DNA from: Flavobacteriales bacterium
GTDB lineage: Bacteria; Bacteroidota; Bacteroidia; Flavobacteriales_D; Sanyastnellaceae
Length of the DNA stretch: 64,000 nucleotides
NCBI GenBank assembly: GCA_018402085.1
Contig: JAGYJM010000002.1
Coordinates: 1,302,001-1,366,000 of the forward strand
Reading direction: 5' to 3'
This document shows, one piece after another, positions 33,377-41,367 of the stretch (the first letter of the stretch is position 1; the number at the start of each line of letters is the position of its first letter). A program made the position numbers and the translations under genes. The notes beneath the pieces were generated by a model. It saw only the letters and a program-made list of their open reading frames with translations, did no database searches and was not told where the DNA came from.

Positions 33377-34789
33377 TTACTTTCCGGAATTCGGACAGAC
33401 GTATTCAGTGGTCTTAATATTTTTTTCGACGAGCGCCTTGAACCCGCCGGCCATATCGATCAAGCGGTGGTAGCCGCGAGCTTTGAGGATCGATTGGAAG
33501 ATGACTGAGCGGTAGCCTCCTGCACAATGTACATAGTACTCATGATCAGGGTTGATTTCCCGGAAGTTTTCATTGATGTAGTCTAATGGCATATTTTGTG
33601 CACCTTCAATGTGTTCTGCTTCAAACTCCCCTTGCTTTCGAACGTCGAGCACTTTGATATTTCCCTTGTTCAGGAGCGCTTCGGCTTCTTCCACACTGAC
33701 CTGCTTAAGGCTATCTGTTTCTTTGTCGGCGTCAATCCATGCTTTCAGTCCTCCTTTGAGGAATCCGAGTGTATTATCATAGCCCACGCGAGACAGGCGT
33801 GTGACGACTTCTTCTTCGCGGCCTTCTTCTGCGATGAAGACAATAGGCTGCTCGAGGTCTGGAATCATTGCACCTACCCAGGGCGCGAAGTTGCCATCGA
33901 CCCCAATAAAGATGGAGTTCGGAATATGTGCTTTTACGAATTGATCTTCAGAGCGGGTATCAAGCACCAAAGCGCCTTCATGGTTGGCAATGGCCTCAAA
34001 TGTATCTGCATCAAGCGCCACGTTACCACGCTCAAGCACGGTGTCAATTGAATCGTACCCCTGTTTGTTTAGTTTCACGTTCGCGGCAAAATACTGAGGG
34101 GGAGGGAGGATGCCATCAGTGACTTCAGCGATAAATTCATCTTTTGTCATGTCGGCGCGCAGGGCGTAGTTAGTGGCTTTCTGGTTCCCGAGGGTATCCC
34201 ACGTTTGTGAACTCATATTTTTGCCACAGGCTGAACCTGCTCCGTGTGCCGGATAAACAAGCACATGATCGGGAAGGGTCATAATCTTCTCACGAAGACT
34301 GTCGAAGAGCATCGAAGCCATGTCTTCTTTAGTGATGCCTGTGGCTCCCTGGGCAAGATCCGGACGACCTACATCCCCAATGAACAAGGTGTCACCACTG
34401 AAAATGGCATGCTCTTTTTCGTTCTCATCGAGGAGAAGGTAGGTGGTTGACTCTTGCGTGTGACCAGGTGTGTGGAGCACTTTGATGGTGAGATCACCAA
34501 TTTTGAAGGTTTCACCATCTGTCGCTTCGTGCTTATCGTATCCGGTTTTGGCACCCGGTCCGTAAACGATGGTTGCTCCGGTCTTTTGTGCAAGATCTAC
34601 ATGACCTGAAACAAAGTCAGCGTGAAAATGGGTCTCGAAGATGTACTTGATCTTCGCCTTGTTGGCTTCAGCCTTTTCAATATATGGTTCCGTCTCACGC
34701 AACGGGTCAATGATCGCCGCTTCACCGTTCGACTCGATGTAATAAGCGCCTTGTGCAAGGCATCCGGTATAAATTTGTTCGATTTTCAT
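33377..34789 (-). CDS. Persulfide dioxygenase-like metallo-hydrolase fused to two rhodanese domains
   Basis: The 470-residue protein has a metallo-beta-lactamase domain (residues 1-250). Its iron-binding motif ETHFHADFVSGH, with GHTQESTTYLL and FSGDTLFIGDVGRPDL, marks ETHE1-like persulfide dioxygenases. Two rhodanese domains follow: the first (about 265-350) lacks an active-site Cys, while the second (about 370-465) has the loop YVHCAGGYRS with Cys. This protein would oxidise glutathione- or protein-bound persulfide to sulfite and move sulfane sulfur. It belongs to a four-gene sulfur operon with YeeE proteins and a TSUP permease. Confidence 0.9.
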   Translation of the reverse strand: MKIEQIYTGCLAQGAYYIESNGEAAIIDPLRETEPYIEKAEANKAKIKYIFETHFHADFVSGHVDLAQKTGATIVYGPGAKTGYDKHEATDGETFKIGDLTIKVLHTPGHTQESTTYLLLDENEKEHAIFSGDTLFIGDVGRPDLAQGATGITKEDMASMLFDSLREKIMTLPDHVLVYPAHGAGSACGKNMSSQTWDTLGNQKATNYALRADMTKDEFIAEVTDGILPPPQYFAANVKLNKQGYDSIDTVLERGNVALDADTFEAIANHEGALVLDTRSEDQFVKAHIPNSIFIGVDGNFAPWVGAMIPDLEQPIVFIAEEGREEEVVTRLSRVGYDNTLGFLKGGLKAWIDADKETDSLKQVSVEEAEALLNKGNIKVLDVRKQGEFEAEHIEGAQNMPLDYINENFREINPDHEYYVHCAGGYRSVIFQSILKARGYHRLIDMAGGFKALVEKNIKTTEYVCPNSGK

Positions 34790-34827
34790 ATCAAAATAGG
34801 TATAACTGTGTACGTAATTTTCTTCGA

Positions 34828-35628
34828 TTAACCGTTGATTTCACGGATCAGAATGACCACCCCCATAACCAGTACAAACCAACCGAAACCTTTTTTCAGT
34901 TTGTAGCCGGGGATGCTTCGTGACATGTAATTTCCTGCAAAAATCCCGCCAATCGCAAGGGCTGTCACTATGGCAAGAAGGTTCCAGTCAATATCAAGTC
35001 GGGTGGCATCACCCATAAATCCGAATAAGGATTTCGCAGCAATAATAAGGAGCGATGTGCCTACTGCCTTTTTCATAGGAAGCTTACTGAACTTTACAAG
35101 CGCAGGAATGATTAAAAAACCCCCACCGGCACCCACCAGTCCGGTTAAGATGCCCACTACAACTCCTTCTACAAGTATCAGGGGATAGTTGAATTTCTGT
35201 GGTCCTTCTTCTTCTTCAGCTTCTTTGCGTCCGCGAATCATCGAAACACTGGCAAGTACCATCAATACCGCGAAAAGTCCCATGACAAGCAGGCGTTTTG
35301 ACAGCATAAAGTCTCCAATTGGAATATCATCCGGGATGGCCGGAACCAGGCTGTGACGGGTCAGGTAAACGGTGATGATGGCCGGAATACCAAAGACCAA
35401 AAAGGTGCGAACATCCACGAGACCTTCGCGGTATTTCTGTGCACTGCCTACAAGACTCGTAGCTCCCACAATAAATAAGGAATAAGCAGGCGCATATTCC
35501 GATGCCTCCGTACCGAACAAGTACACGAGGATCGGAACAGTAAGAATTGAGCCGCCGCCGCCAATCAGTCCGAGCGATACGCCCACGGCCAGGGCACCTA
35601 CATATCCGATAATCTCTAGTATTTCCAT
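34828..35628 (-). CDS. Sulfite/sulfur exporter of the TauE/SafE (TSUP) family
   Basis: From ATG 35628 this is a 266-residue protein with seven to eight membrane helices and the family's repeated glycine-rich motifs (LGLIGGGGSILTVPIL, LTGLVGAGGGFLIIPALV). It probably exports sulfite made by the neighbouring persulfide dioxygenase, a common pairing. A TAATTTTG box lies upstream. It is the first gene of the operon. Confidence 0.85.
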   Translation of the reverse strand: MEILEIIGYVGALAVGVSLGLIGGGGSILTVPILVYLFGTEASEYAPAYSLFIVGATSLVGSAQKYREGLVDVRTFLVFGIPAIITVYLTRHSLVPAIPDDIPIGDFMLSKRLLVMGLFAVLMVLASVSMIRGRKEAEEEEGPQKFNYPLILVEGVVVGILTGLVGAGGGFLIIPALVKFSKLPMKKAVGTSLLIIAAKSLFGFMGDATRLDIDWNLLAIVTALAIGGIFAGNYMSRSIPGYKLKKGFGWFVLVMGVVILIREING

Positions 35629-35649
35629 CTTTTTCTTACGTTGACGATG

Positions 35650-35657
35650 CAAAATTA
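35650..35657 (-). promoter_or_regulatory. -7 box of the sulfur operon
   Basis: TAATTTTG on the minus strand, an exact TAnnTTTG match, 21 bases before ATG 35628. Confidence 0.5.
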
Positions 35658-35727
35658 GCAGCGCACTTGCATCTACACCGTGACCTTTATCACGTTTGAC
35701 TTTCTTTGCGAAGCGTTTCTTACCGAT

Positions 35728-36522
35728 ATGTTCTCCGAATCAACACTCTTATCGAACGAACCATGGCTTGTTCCTGCCTTTTTCGTCGTTGCTACGCTCT
35801 ACAGCGCGAGCGGATTTGGCGGCGGATCTTCTTACCTCGCGTTTCTTTCAATGGTCACTCCGCAGCAGGATGTGGTGCGCACCCTCGCTTATTTCTGTAA
35901 CATCACGGTTACATCCCTGTCTTCCGCGCGCTTTGCAAAAAGGGGGTTGCTACTTTTCAAAGATGCCTGGTCGTGGGTCGCCGGAGCTTTGCCCTTTGCT
36001 TATTTCGGAGGAAGTATTCGCCTGTCAAATGCGAGTTACCTGACAATGCTCGGGGTGGCTCTTATAGTCGCGTCTTTGCTGATGTTGTTGCAGCGTTCTG
36101 CTTCTTTCGCCGCAAAAGCGGCGGATGCCTACGCGCCCCGAACCATCGACAGATGGCATGTACGACTGCTCATTTCTGCTTCGATCGGACTATTATCAGG
36201 GCTTGTGGGGATTGGTGGAGGTGTTTTTCTATCGCCGATTCTTCACCTCACCCGCTGGCGTGCACCCATTCGGATAGCCGGCGTGAGCGCGGTATTTATT
36301 CTCGCAAATGCGTCAATCGGTGCTGTGGCTTATGTGATGACGAACGGACTTACGGTCGGCTACCCTGATTTGCTGGTGCTTACAGGCACCGTATTCACTG
36401 GTAGTTTTCTCGGAAGCAGTTTCAGCATGAGTCCAATAGGACGCAGATGGATTCGCATGCTGACGGCAATACTTATTTTGCTTGTAGGCATGCGAATGCT
36501 TATCAAGCAACTCTATCTGTAA
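35728..36522 (+). CDS. Second TauE/SafE (TSUP) family permease
   Basis: The 264-residue protein is divergent from the sulfur operon. It has TSUP motifs (SASGFGGGSSYLAFLSM, LLSGLVGIGGGVFLSPILHL) in two halves with about eight helices. From position and family I infer anion export, perhaps sulfite, or a link to the molybdenum cofactor genes that follow within 11 bp. The loop between the two halves (SFAAKAADAYAP) is encoded by a dispersed hairpin copy. I chose ATG 35728 because the longer GTG form (35680) has no supporting family N-terminus. Confidence 0.8.
   Translation: MFSESTLLSNEPWLVPAFFVVATLYSASGFGGGSSYLAFLSMVTPQQDVVRTLAYFCNITVTSLSSARFAKRGLLLFKDAWSWVAGALPFAYFGGSIRLSNASYLTMLGVALIVASLLMLLQRSASFAAKAADAYAPRTIDRWHVRLLISASIGLLSGLVGIGGGVFLSPILHLTRWRAPIRIAGVSAVFILANASIGAVAYVMTNGLTVGYPDLLVLTGTVFTGSFLGSSFSMSPIGRRWIRMLTAILILLVGMRMLIKQLYL
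36106..36128 (+). repeat. Dispersed AAAA-loop hairpin, copy in TSUP permease gene
   Basis: Stem CGCCGC/GCGGCG, loop AAAA, then GATGC. It is read as FAAKAADA in the central loop between membrane halves, forward to the gene. Confidence 0.75.
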
Positions 36523-36527
36523 CTTTG
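36520..36527 (+). promoter_or_regulatory. -7 box of moaD
   Basis: TAACTTTG, an exact TAnnTTTG match, overlapping the previous stop codon and five bases before ATG 36533. It predicts a near-leaderless moaDE transcript. Confidence 0.45.
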
Positions 36528-36532
36528 TGCCT

Positions 36533-36775
36533 ATGAAATTATTCATCACTTGTTTTGGCCCGGCACGTGAAATCACCGGTCAACGCCAACTTGAACTGGA
36601 TGTACCGGGCGTGACCACAGCCGGTGCGTTGCGAAGCTACCTGCTAAATACCTGGCCTGACTTTCGCTCGCTCGATGTTGTACGTGTCGCGGTGAATCAG
36701 GCGTATGCGGAAGACGACCTGACCATCAATGAAGGAGATGAACTTGCGATAATACCCCCGGTTAGCGGAGGATGA
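36533..36775 (+). CDS. moaD: Molybdopterin synthase small subunit (sulfur carrier)
   Basis: The 80-residue ubiquitin-like protein ends in VSGG, the double-glycine tail that is adenylated and thiocarboxylated. It carries the sulfur for conversion of cyclic pyranopterin monophosphate to molybdopterin. It is immediately followed by moaE with overlapping start and stop. ATG 36533 is used rather than the GTG two codons earlier. Confidence 0.9.
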   Translation: MKLFITCFGPAREITGQRQLELDVPGVTTAGALRSYLLNTWPDFRSLDVVRVAVNQAYAEDDLTINEGDELAIIPPVSGG

Positions 36776-37197
36776 TGAAAGCTAAAGACATACAAATCAA
36801 AGAAATACCACTTGATCCGGAGTGGTGCCGAACCTTCGTGTCAGATGTTTCGTGCGGCGGTCAGGTTACGTTCACGGGTACTGTGCGCAATCATACAGGA
36901 GATCGTAAAGTAGAGCGCCTCGAATACGAAGCATATGTACCGATGGCCATGAAGGTACTTGAACAAATCATAGATCGGGCAGGAGAGCGATATCCAATTA
37001 TCAGGTGCGCGGTTCATCATCGTCTTGGCAGCCTTGAACTCGGAACCTCAGCGGTGGTAGTGGCCGTTGCTGCGGCACATCGCAAGGAGGCTTTTGAAGC
37101 CTGCATGTTCATCATCGACGAGCTCAAGAAAGACGCGCCCATTTGGAAGAAGGAGATCTCACCGCAAGGTGACGAATGGGTTTCAAGCAGACCCTGA
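36772..37197 (+). CDS. moaE: Molybdopterin synthase catalytic subunit
   Basis: The 141-residue large subunit has the family blocks GGQVTFTGTVRNHTGDRKVERLEYEAY and, near the C-terminus, ELKKDAPIWKKE with the lysines that bind the thiocarboxylate of MoaD. It overlaps moaD by four bases and converges on the 3' end of the mobA gene (15-bp overlap). Confidence 0.93.
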   Translation: MMKAKDIQIKEIPLDPEWCRTFVSDVSCGGQVTFTGTVRNHTGDRKVERLEYEAYVPMAMKVLEQIIDRAGERYPIIRCAVHHRLGSLELGTSAVVVAVAAAHRKEAFEACMFIIDELKKDAPIWKKEISPQGDEWVSSRP

Positions 37198-38331
37198 TGA
37201 CTGTCTTGTCAAAAAGCGTTCTAAATCGTCAGGTGTATTGAGGTTGAAGAGTTTCTCTGCGTCTGACGGTTCTACAAGCTTCACATCACTGTTGATGAGC
37301 ATTTTTCTCGGACAACTCACACCGCGGCTCAGAAAGTGCAGTAAACGCGGGTATGCGCGAGGTTCGTAAAGGGTGCAAAGAGGATCTGCAAAACCTGTGG
37401 CCGGGTTCAGAAATGCCGTTGCCACTTTTGACGGGTCACGGGCTTCAAGGAGTTCTTCAAGCAGACGGGCGTCGACCATGGGCAAGTCGGAAGCCACCAC
37501 CAACCATGCAGCATTCGGGTCGGTCATGAAGGCTGAAAGTATGGCGCCAAAAGGCCCGAGTCCGACAAAGCGATCATTTATCGTTTCAATAGAACTGTCA
37601 AACCGCTGGCTGCTGCGCTTACTGACAAAAGCTTCTGAAACAATCCCTGCAACAAGGCTGTGCATGTGCAGGTATTGCGGTTGATCATGAAGCTTCAAAT
37701 GTGTTTTGTCTGTCCCCATGCGTGTACTCTGTCCACCGGCCAGCACCACCGATTTCACCACGGGAATAGGGCATAAGGTATTGATTAAATGTGTAATACT
37801 ATCAATTTCTGAAGGAGAACTATAAGCCACATTCTCCGGAAGAAGTTGAACGACTTCGTCAGGGATTTGTGCCTTGTTTTCAGCGAGAACGAGCAGACAA
37901 TTCGCACAGTGCGTACGACGCTTGAGCACAGATTTCAATTTTGCAGGATGCCAGAAGAGAATGGTATGCTGAGTGATAAAATGATTCGCGTTCACCAGGG
38001 CGAGGTCAAACTGATCACCGTTGTCAAACCACTGGATGCTTCTCGGATCCTCATTTAACAGAGGTGCCTTTCGATGCTGAACATTGAATCCTACCTGATG
38101 ATCGATCAATTCGGCATCAAACCCCGATGCACGTAAGTTGCTGTGAACGGGGTTATCGAAGGCCGCATGCTCGGCATCAACGTACAGAACACGCAGACTC
38201 AGCAGCTCTGTTGCTATTGTTGCGCAAAGTGCAGTAATATCTGCACATGGAGCACCAAATACCCCCAGATCTGCAGCGGCAAAGGTTGCAAAGGTGCGTT
38301 TTGACAGTTTGGGGTGTTTAAGGTGCTTCAC
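37183..38331 (-). CDS. mobA: MobA-like molybdenum cofactor nucleotidyltransferase with N-terminal extra domain
   Basis: The C-terminal half (residues ~190-382) is a MobA-type GTP:Mo-cofactor guanylyltransferase: VVLAGGQSTRMGTDKTHLKL and VVASDLPMVD. The N-terminal half resembles a MobB-like domain whose P-loop is not conserved (GAPCADITAL in place of GxxGxGKT), so it probably lacks GTPase activity. Such long forms are seen in Bacteroidota. It overlaps moaC by 14 bases and moaE by 15. Confidence 0.82.
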   Translation of the reverse strand: MKHLKHPKLSKRTFATFAAADLGVFGAPCADITALCATIATELLSLRVLYVDAEHAAFDNPVHSNLRASGFDAELIDHQVGFNVQHRKAPLLNEDPRSIQWFDNGDQFDLALVNANHFITQHTILFWHPAKLKSVLKRRTHCANCLLVLAENKAQIPDEVVQLLPENVAYSSPSEIDSITHLINTLCPIPVVKSVVLAGGQSTRMGTDKTHLKLHDQPQYLHMHSLVAGIVSEAFVSKRSSQRFDSSIETINDRFVGLGPFGAILSAFMTDPNAAWLVVASDLPMVDARLLEELLEARDPSKVATAFLNPATGFADPLCTLYEPRAYPRLLHFLSRGVSCPRKMLINSDVKLVEPSDAEKLFNLNTPDDLERFLTRQSSGSA

Positions 38332-38803
38332 GGTGAAAATCTCTTCTGCCTCCAGTCTTTGACATCAGGCAAGTTTCTATGATCTTGATGTCATGAGACA
38401 GTGCTTTACACATATCATACACAGTGAGTGCGGCGAGTGAAGCTCCGGTCAGTGCTTCCATTTCGACGCCGGTTTTCCCTTGTATACGAGCCTCACAAAA
38501 AATATGTAAGTCAGGGGCATGTTCTTCAAAGCGCACTGTGCAGCCATCAATCGGAATTGGATGGCATAACGGGATCAATTCACCGGTTCGTTTAGCCGCC
38601 ATAACGCCGGCAATATTGGCGGTGTGCAACAAGGCACCTTTCGAGGTCTCAAATCCTTCAGCCTCCAATGCCTTCCAGACCTCGGTTGGAAATGAAACAA
38701 TGCTGCGCGCCACAGCGATTCTGGTGCTTTCCTGTTTGCCGTCCACATTGACCATACGCGGCTCACTCTGATGTAAATGCGAAAATTGATGTTTCATTAC
38801 CAT
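38318..38803 (-). CDS. moaC: Cyclic pyranopterin monophosphate synthase
   Basis: The 161-residue protein carries the full MoaC pattern: RIAVARSIVSFP, KGALLHTANIAGVMAAKRTG, IPLCHPIPI, and KTGVEMEALTGASLAALTVYDM. With MoaA it converts GTP to cyclic pyranopterin monophosphate. It overlaps moeA (7 bp) and mobA. Confidence 0.96.
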   Translation of the reverse strand: MVMKHQFSHLHQSEPRMVNVDGKQESTRIAVARSIVSFPTEVWKALEAEGFETSKGALLHTANIAGVMAAKRTGELIPLCHPIPIDGCTVRFEEHAPDLHIFCEARIQGKTGVEMEALTGASLAALTVYDMCKALSHDIKIIETCLMSKTGGRRDFHREAP

Positions 38804-39984
38804 TCAATGTATTCATAAACGCTGCCCCGCTCAAACAATTCTTGCTCCGCCGGCATTTCGATAAGCCCGGTAGTGCCGTGTAAAGAGATAAAGTCTCCTG
38901 AATTGTTACCCCGAACGGGAGTGGCACGCAGTACACCTTTGTCATGTCGCACATGTACCGGCATCCAGCGCGTAAGCTTCGGCTTAAATGTAACTTCTTC
39001 GTCGAGCACCACTGATGCTTCTGCCTTATTGACGTAGTTGCAGGTAAGCCAATACCGAATGTGAACGGCTGTTGAAACAGCTGCACTCACCGGATTGCCG
39101 GGTAGGCCGAAGACAGTGGTACGTTCATTTTTCCCAAACCACAGTGGCTTTCCCGGACGTTGACTGACCTTATGAAATATGGCGTCAATACCTACTGAAG
39201 CGAGTGCCTCCGGTGTGTAGTCTTTCTTACCCATCGATACACCGCCTGAGAAAATCAGCAAATCGAATCTATTGAGGTGCCCACGAAGCCACTCGCAAAG
39301 CTGCTCTTTGGAGTCATGCAGGTGCACCCGTTCGGGCTGCAAGCCCAGTGGTGCCAATAAGCCTGCAATCACCAGGTCATTCGATCTTCTGATTTGATGA
39401 GGGAGGGGTAACTGCTCTACGTCAACGAGTTCATCTCCGGTACTTATGATCGCTGTGCGAGGCAACGAGAAGACCTCCGGCAAAGCCACACCGATGCTCG
39501 CCATGATTGCCATGGCATGCTGATCGATCATTTCACCTTTTTTCAAGATTCCACTACCGGCAAGGAGGTCACTCCCTTCCGCATGGATATTCATTCCGGG
39601 GTGTACCTCTGCTGTTTGAACAACACGAAAGGCATCGTCTTCTTTATCAAGCCATTCGTATGGAAGAATCGCATCGCACCCCAGGGGCAGTGCAGCTCCT
39701 GTGGCAACTTCTATGCAGGTATCAAGACGACCGCTGTGCCTGATTTGCTGGCTGCCTGCAAACTGTTTGTTTTCGCAGCGAAAGCTGCGGATGCCTTGCT
39801 GATAGGAGACCGCAGAAATCGCAATACCGTCCATGGTGACGCGGTCAAAAGGAGGGAGGTTTCGATCTGTGGCGTAATCATGCGCCAACGCCCGGCCAAA
39901 GCTGTCAGCCAAAGAGACGACTTCTGCAGACGGTTTCCAGGCATTTCGAATAAGGTGGTTTCTGAGCTCTTCTACGCTGATCAT
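38797..39984 (-). CDS. moeA: Molybdopterin molybdenumtransferase
   Basis: From ATG 39984 the protein is 395 residues. It has the MoeA substrate blocks DRVTMDGIAI, EVATGAALPLGCDAILPYEW, ISTGDELVD, FSGGVSMGKKDY and GLPGNPVSAAV. It inserts molybdate into molybdopterin-AMP. The longer frame upstream would overlap moaA and has no counterpart in the family; ATG 39984 is two bases after the moaA stop. A hairpin copy in reverse orientation encodes QGIRSFRCEN between domains. Confidence 0.94.
   Translation of the reverse strand: MISVEELRNHLIRNAWKPSAEVVSLADSFGRALAHDYATDRNLPPFDRVTMDGIAISAVSYQQGIRSFRCENKQFAGSQQIRHSGRLDTCIEVATGAALPLGCDAILPYEWLDKEDDAFRVVQTAEVHPGMNIHAEGSDLLAGSGILKKGEMIDQHAMAIMASIGVALPEVFSLPRTAIISTGDELVDVEQLPLPHQIRRSNDLVIAGLLAPLGLQPERVHLHDSKEQLCEWLRGHLNRFDLLIFSGGVSMGKKDYTPEALASVGIDAIFHKVSQRPGKPLWFGKNERTTVFGLPGNPVSAAVSTAVHIRYWLTCNYVNKAEASVVLDEEVTFKPKLTRWMPVHVRHDKGVLRATPVRGNNSGDFISLHGTTGLIEMPAEQELFERGSVYEYIEW
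39772..39794 (+). repeat. Dispersed hairpin, copy in moeA (reverse to the gene)
   Basis: Plus strand: stem CGCAGC/GCTGCG, loop GAAA, then GATGC. The moeA gene runs on the other strand, so the element is reversed and read as GIRSFRCE instead of an AAKA peptide. Confidence 0.7.
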
Positions 39985-39985
39985 C

Positions 39986-40969
39986 TTAACCTCCGATGCT
40001 TGCCATGCTTGTGTGTTGCTTGTTATCAGAAAGCATCTCGCGTTCTGCCGACTTTCCATTAGGGTGCCTGCGTGAAATAGCCTCTTGAACAGAAGCGAGC
40101 AAGACATTGTCTGAGGCTCCTTGCCGAATGATGCGACCCAGGTCTATTTCGTCTTTGCCGTACAAACAAGTTTTCACTTTACCCTTTGGGTCAATACGAA
40201 GTCGATTACAGGTACCGCAAAAGGTACGGCTGTAGGCCGGAATCACTCCAACACGTCCGGGTCTTCCCGGAATGCGATACCACATTGCTGTTCCGTTGGG
40301 TTCAGGGCGCTCAGGGATCAAGTCAAATGCTTCACTGAGGTGCAAAAGGATTTTGCGGTAATCCCAAACGCCTGCTTTCACTTCGCCTGTGCCATTAAAC
40401 GGCATTTCTTCGATAAACCGAACATCCACCGCTTTTGCGGTGCCAAAATCAACCAGCTCATGAAGGTCATTCAAATTATGGTCAGTCAGCACCACTGCAT
40501 TTATACGCACCTTCATACGGGTTTGGGTGAGCGCGTCTAAGGTTTCCATCACCCTGGGGAGTTCATCTCTGCCTGTAATTCGTTTGAAATTCTCGCGATC
40601 AAAGCTATCAACGCTCAGGTTGACCCCTTCAAAGCCAATACGCTCAAGGGTTTCAACATGCGGCAGGGTGAGCACGCCATTCGTGGTGATATGCATGCGC
40701 TTAAACCACTTCTGGCGGGCGATTTCCTGAAGCCAGAAAATCAGATCCCGGCGCACGAAAGGCTCGCCCCCTGTGATGCGCAGTTTTGATACTCCTTGCG
40801 CAGAGAACAACTCAAGCACACGGTTCAGTTCTTCATACGAAAGGATTTCGCTTTTGGGAAGAAAGCCTTTGTACCCCTCAGGTAAACAATACTGGCAGCG
40901 GAGGTTACAGCGATCAGTCACTGCAAGCCTTAAATAGTCAATGATGCGGCCTTGAGGGTCTTGAATCAT
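39986..40969 (-). CDS. moaA: GTP 3',8-cyclase (radical SAM)
   Basis: The 327-residue enzyme has the radical-SAM cysteines C21, C25 and C28 (TDRCNLRCQYC), the C-terminal cluster CGTCNRLRIDPKGKVKTC, and the required Gly-Gly end (SIGG). It forms the first intermediate in molybdenum cofactor synthesis. Its start overlaps the preceding gene (ATGA). A hairpin copy encodes FGTAKAVDV. Confidence 0.97.
   Translation of the reverse strand: MIQDPQGRIIDYLRLAVTDRCNLRCQYCLPEGYKGFLPKSEILSYEELNRVLELFSAQGVSKLRITGGEPFVRRDLIFWLQEIARQKWFKRMHITTNGVLTLPHVETLERIGFEGVNLSVDSFDRENFKRITGRDELPRVMETLDALTQTRMKVRINAVVLTDHNLNDLHELVDFGTAKAVDVRFIEEMPFNGTGEVKAGVWDYRKILLHLSEAFDLIPERPEPNGTAMWYRIPGRPGRVGVIPAYSRTFCGTCNRLRIDPKGKVKTCLYGKDEIDLGRIIRQGASDNVLLASVQEAISRRHPNGKSAEREMLSDNKQHTSMASIGG
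40422..40443 (-). repeat. Dispersed AAAA-loop hairpin, copy in moaA
   Basis: Minus strand: stem CACCGC/GCGGTG, loop AAAA, then GATG. Forward to the gene and read as TAKAVDV. Confidence 0.7.
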
Positions 40970-41349
40970 ACAGGCGACTGCTCAGCCAGGGGATTGGGGA
41001 AATGATCACTTTCGTCTTCCTCTTTTCGTACCTGCAGGCAGGTAAAATCTTTTTCGATCAAGATGCGAAGGGAGGCTTCATCATCAATGTCCTGGTACTG
41101 TTCCATTCCGACGTTATCAGACGCTGCCCATGCACGTGTCTGATCTTTGGGCACGTTCAAGGTGATGCCTTTCTGATCAAATTTGGCAACAATCTCTGAG
41201 ACGTCAGCACTCAAAATGCGGTAATAAAAAACAGGAGAGCCCGGTGCGAACTCTGTCCGCCCGGTGACCTCACCTTTTCCTGCGAGCTGATCTACCTCAC
41301 TCTTGGTCAGGCGATAGCGTATGCTGTTATCTTTAATTCTGATTTTCAT
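40966..41349 (-). CDS. Small conserved protein in the molybdenum cofactor operon
   Basis: This 127-residue protein begins MKIRIKDNSIRYRLTKSEVDQL and looks mostly beta-rich. It overlaps moaA by four bases and follows the 2OG oxygenase by 18 bp. I recall similar small proteins (DUF7009-like) beside Moco genes in Bacteroidota. No activity is known. A Moco-related role is inferred from position. Confidence 0.55.
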   Translation of the reverse strand: MKIRIKDNSIRYRLTKSEVDQLAGKGEVTGRTEFAPGSPVFYYRILSADVSEIVAKFDQKGITLNVPKDQTRAWAASDNVGMEQYQDIDDEASLRILIEKDFTCLQVRKEEDESDHFPNPLAEQSPV

Positions 41350-41367
41350 TCTGAAAAATCTGATTCA

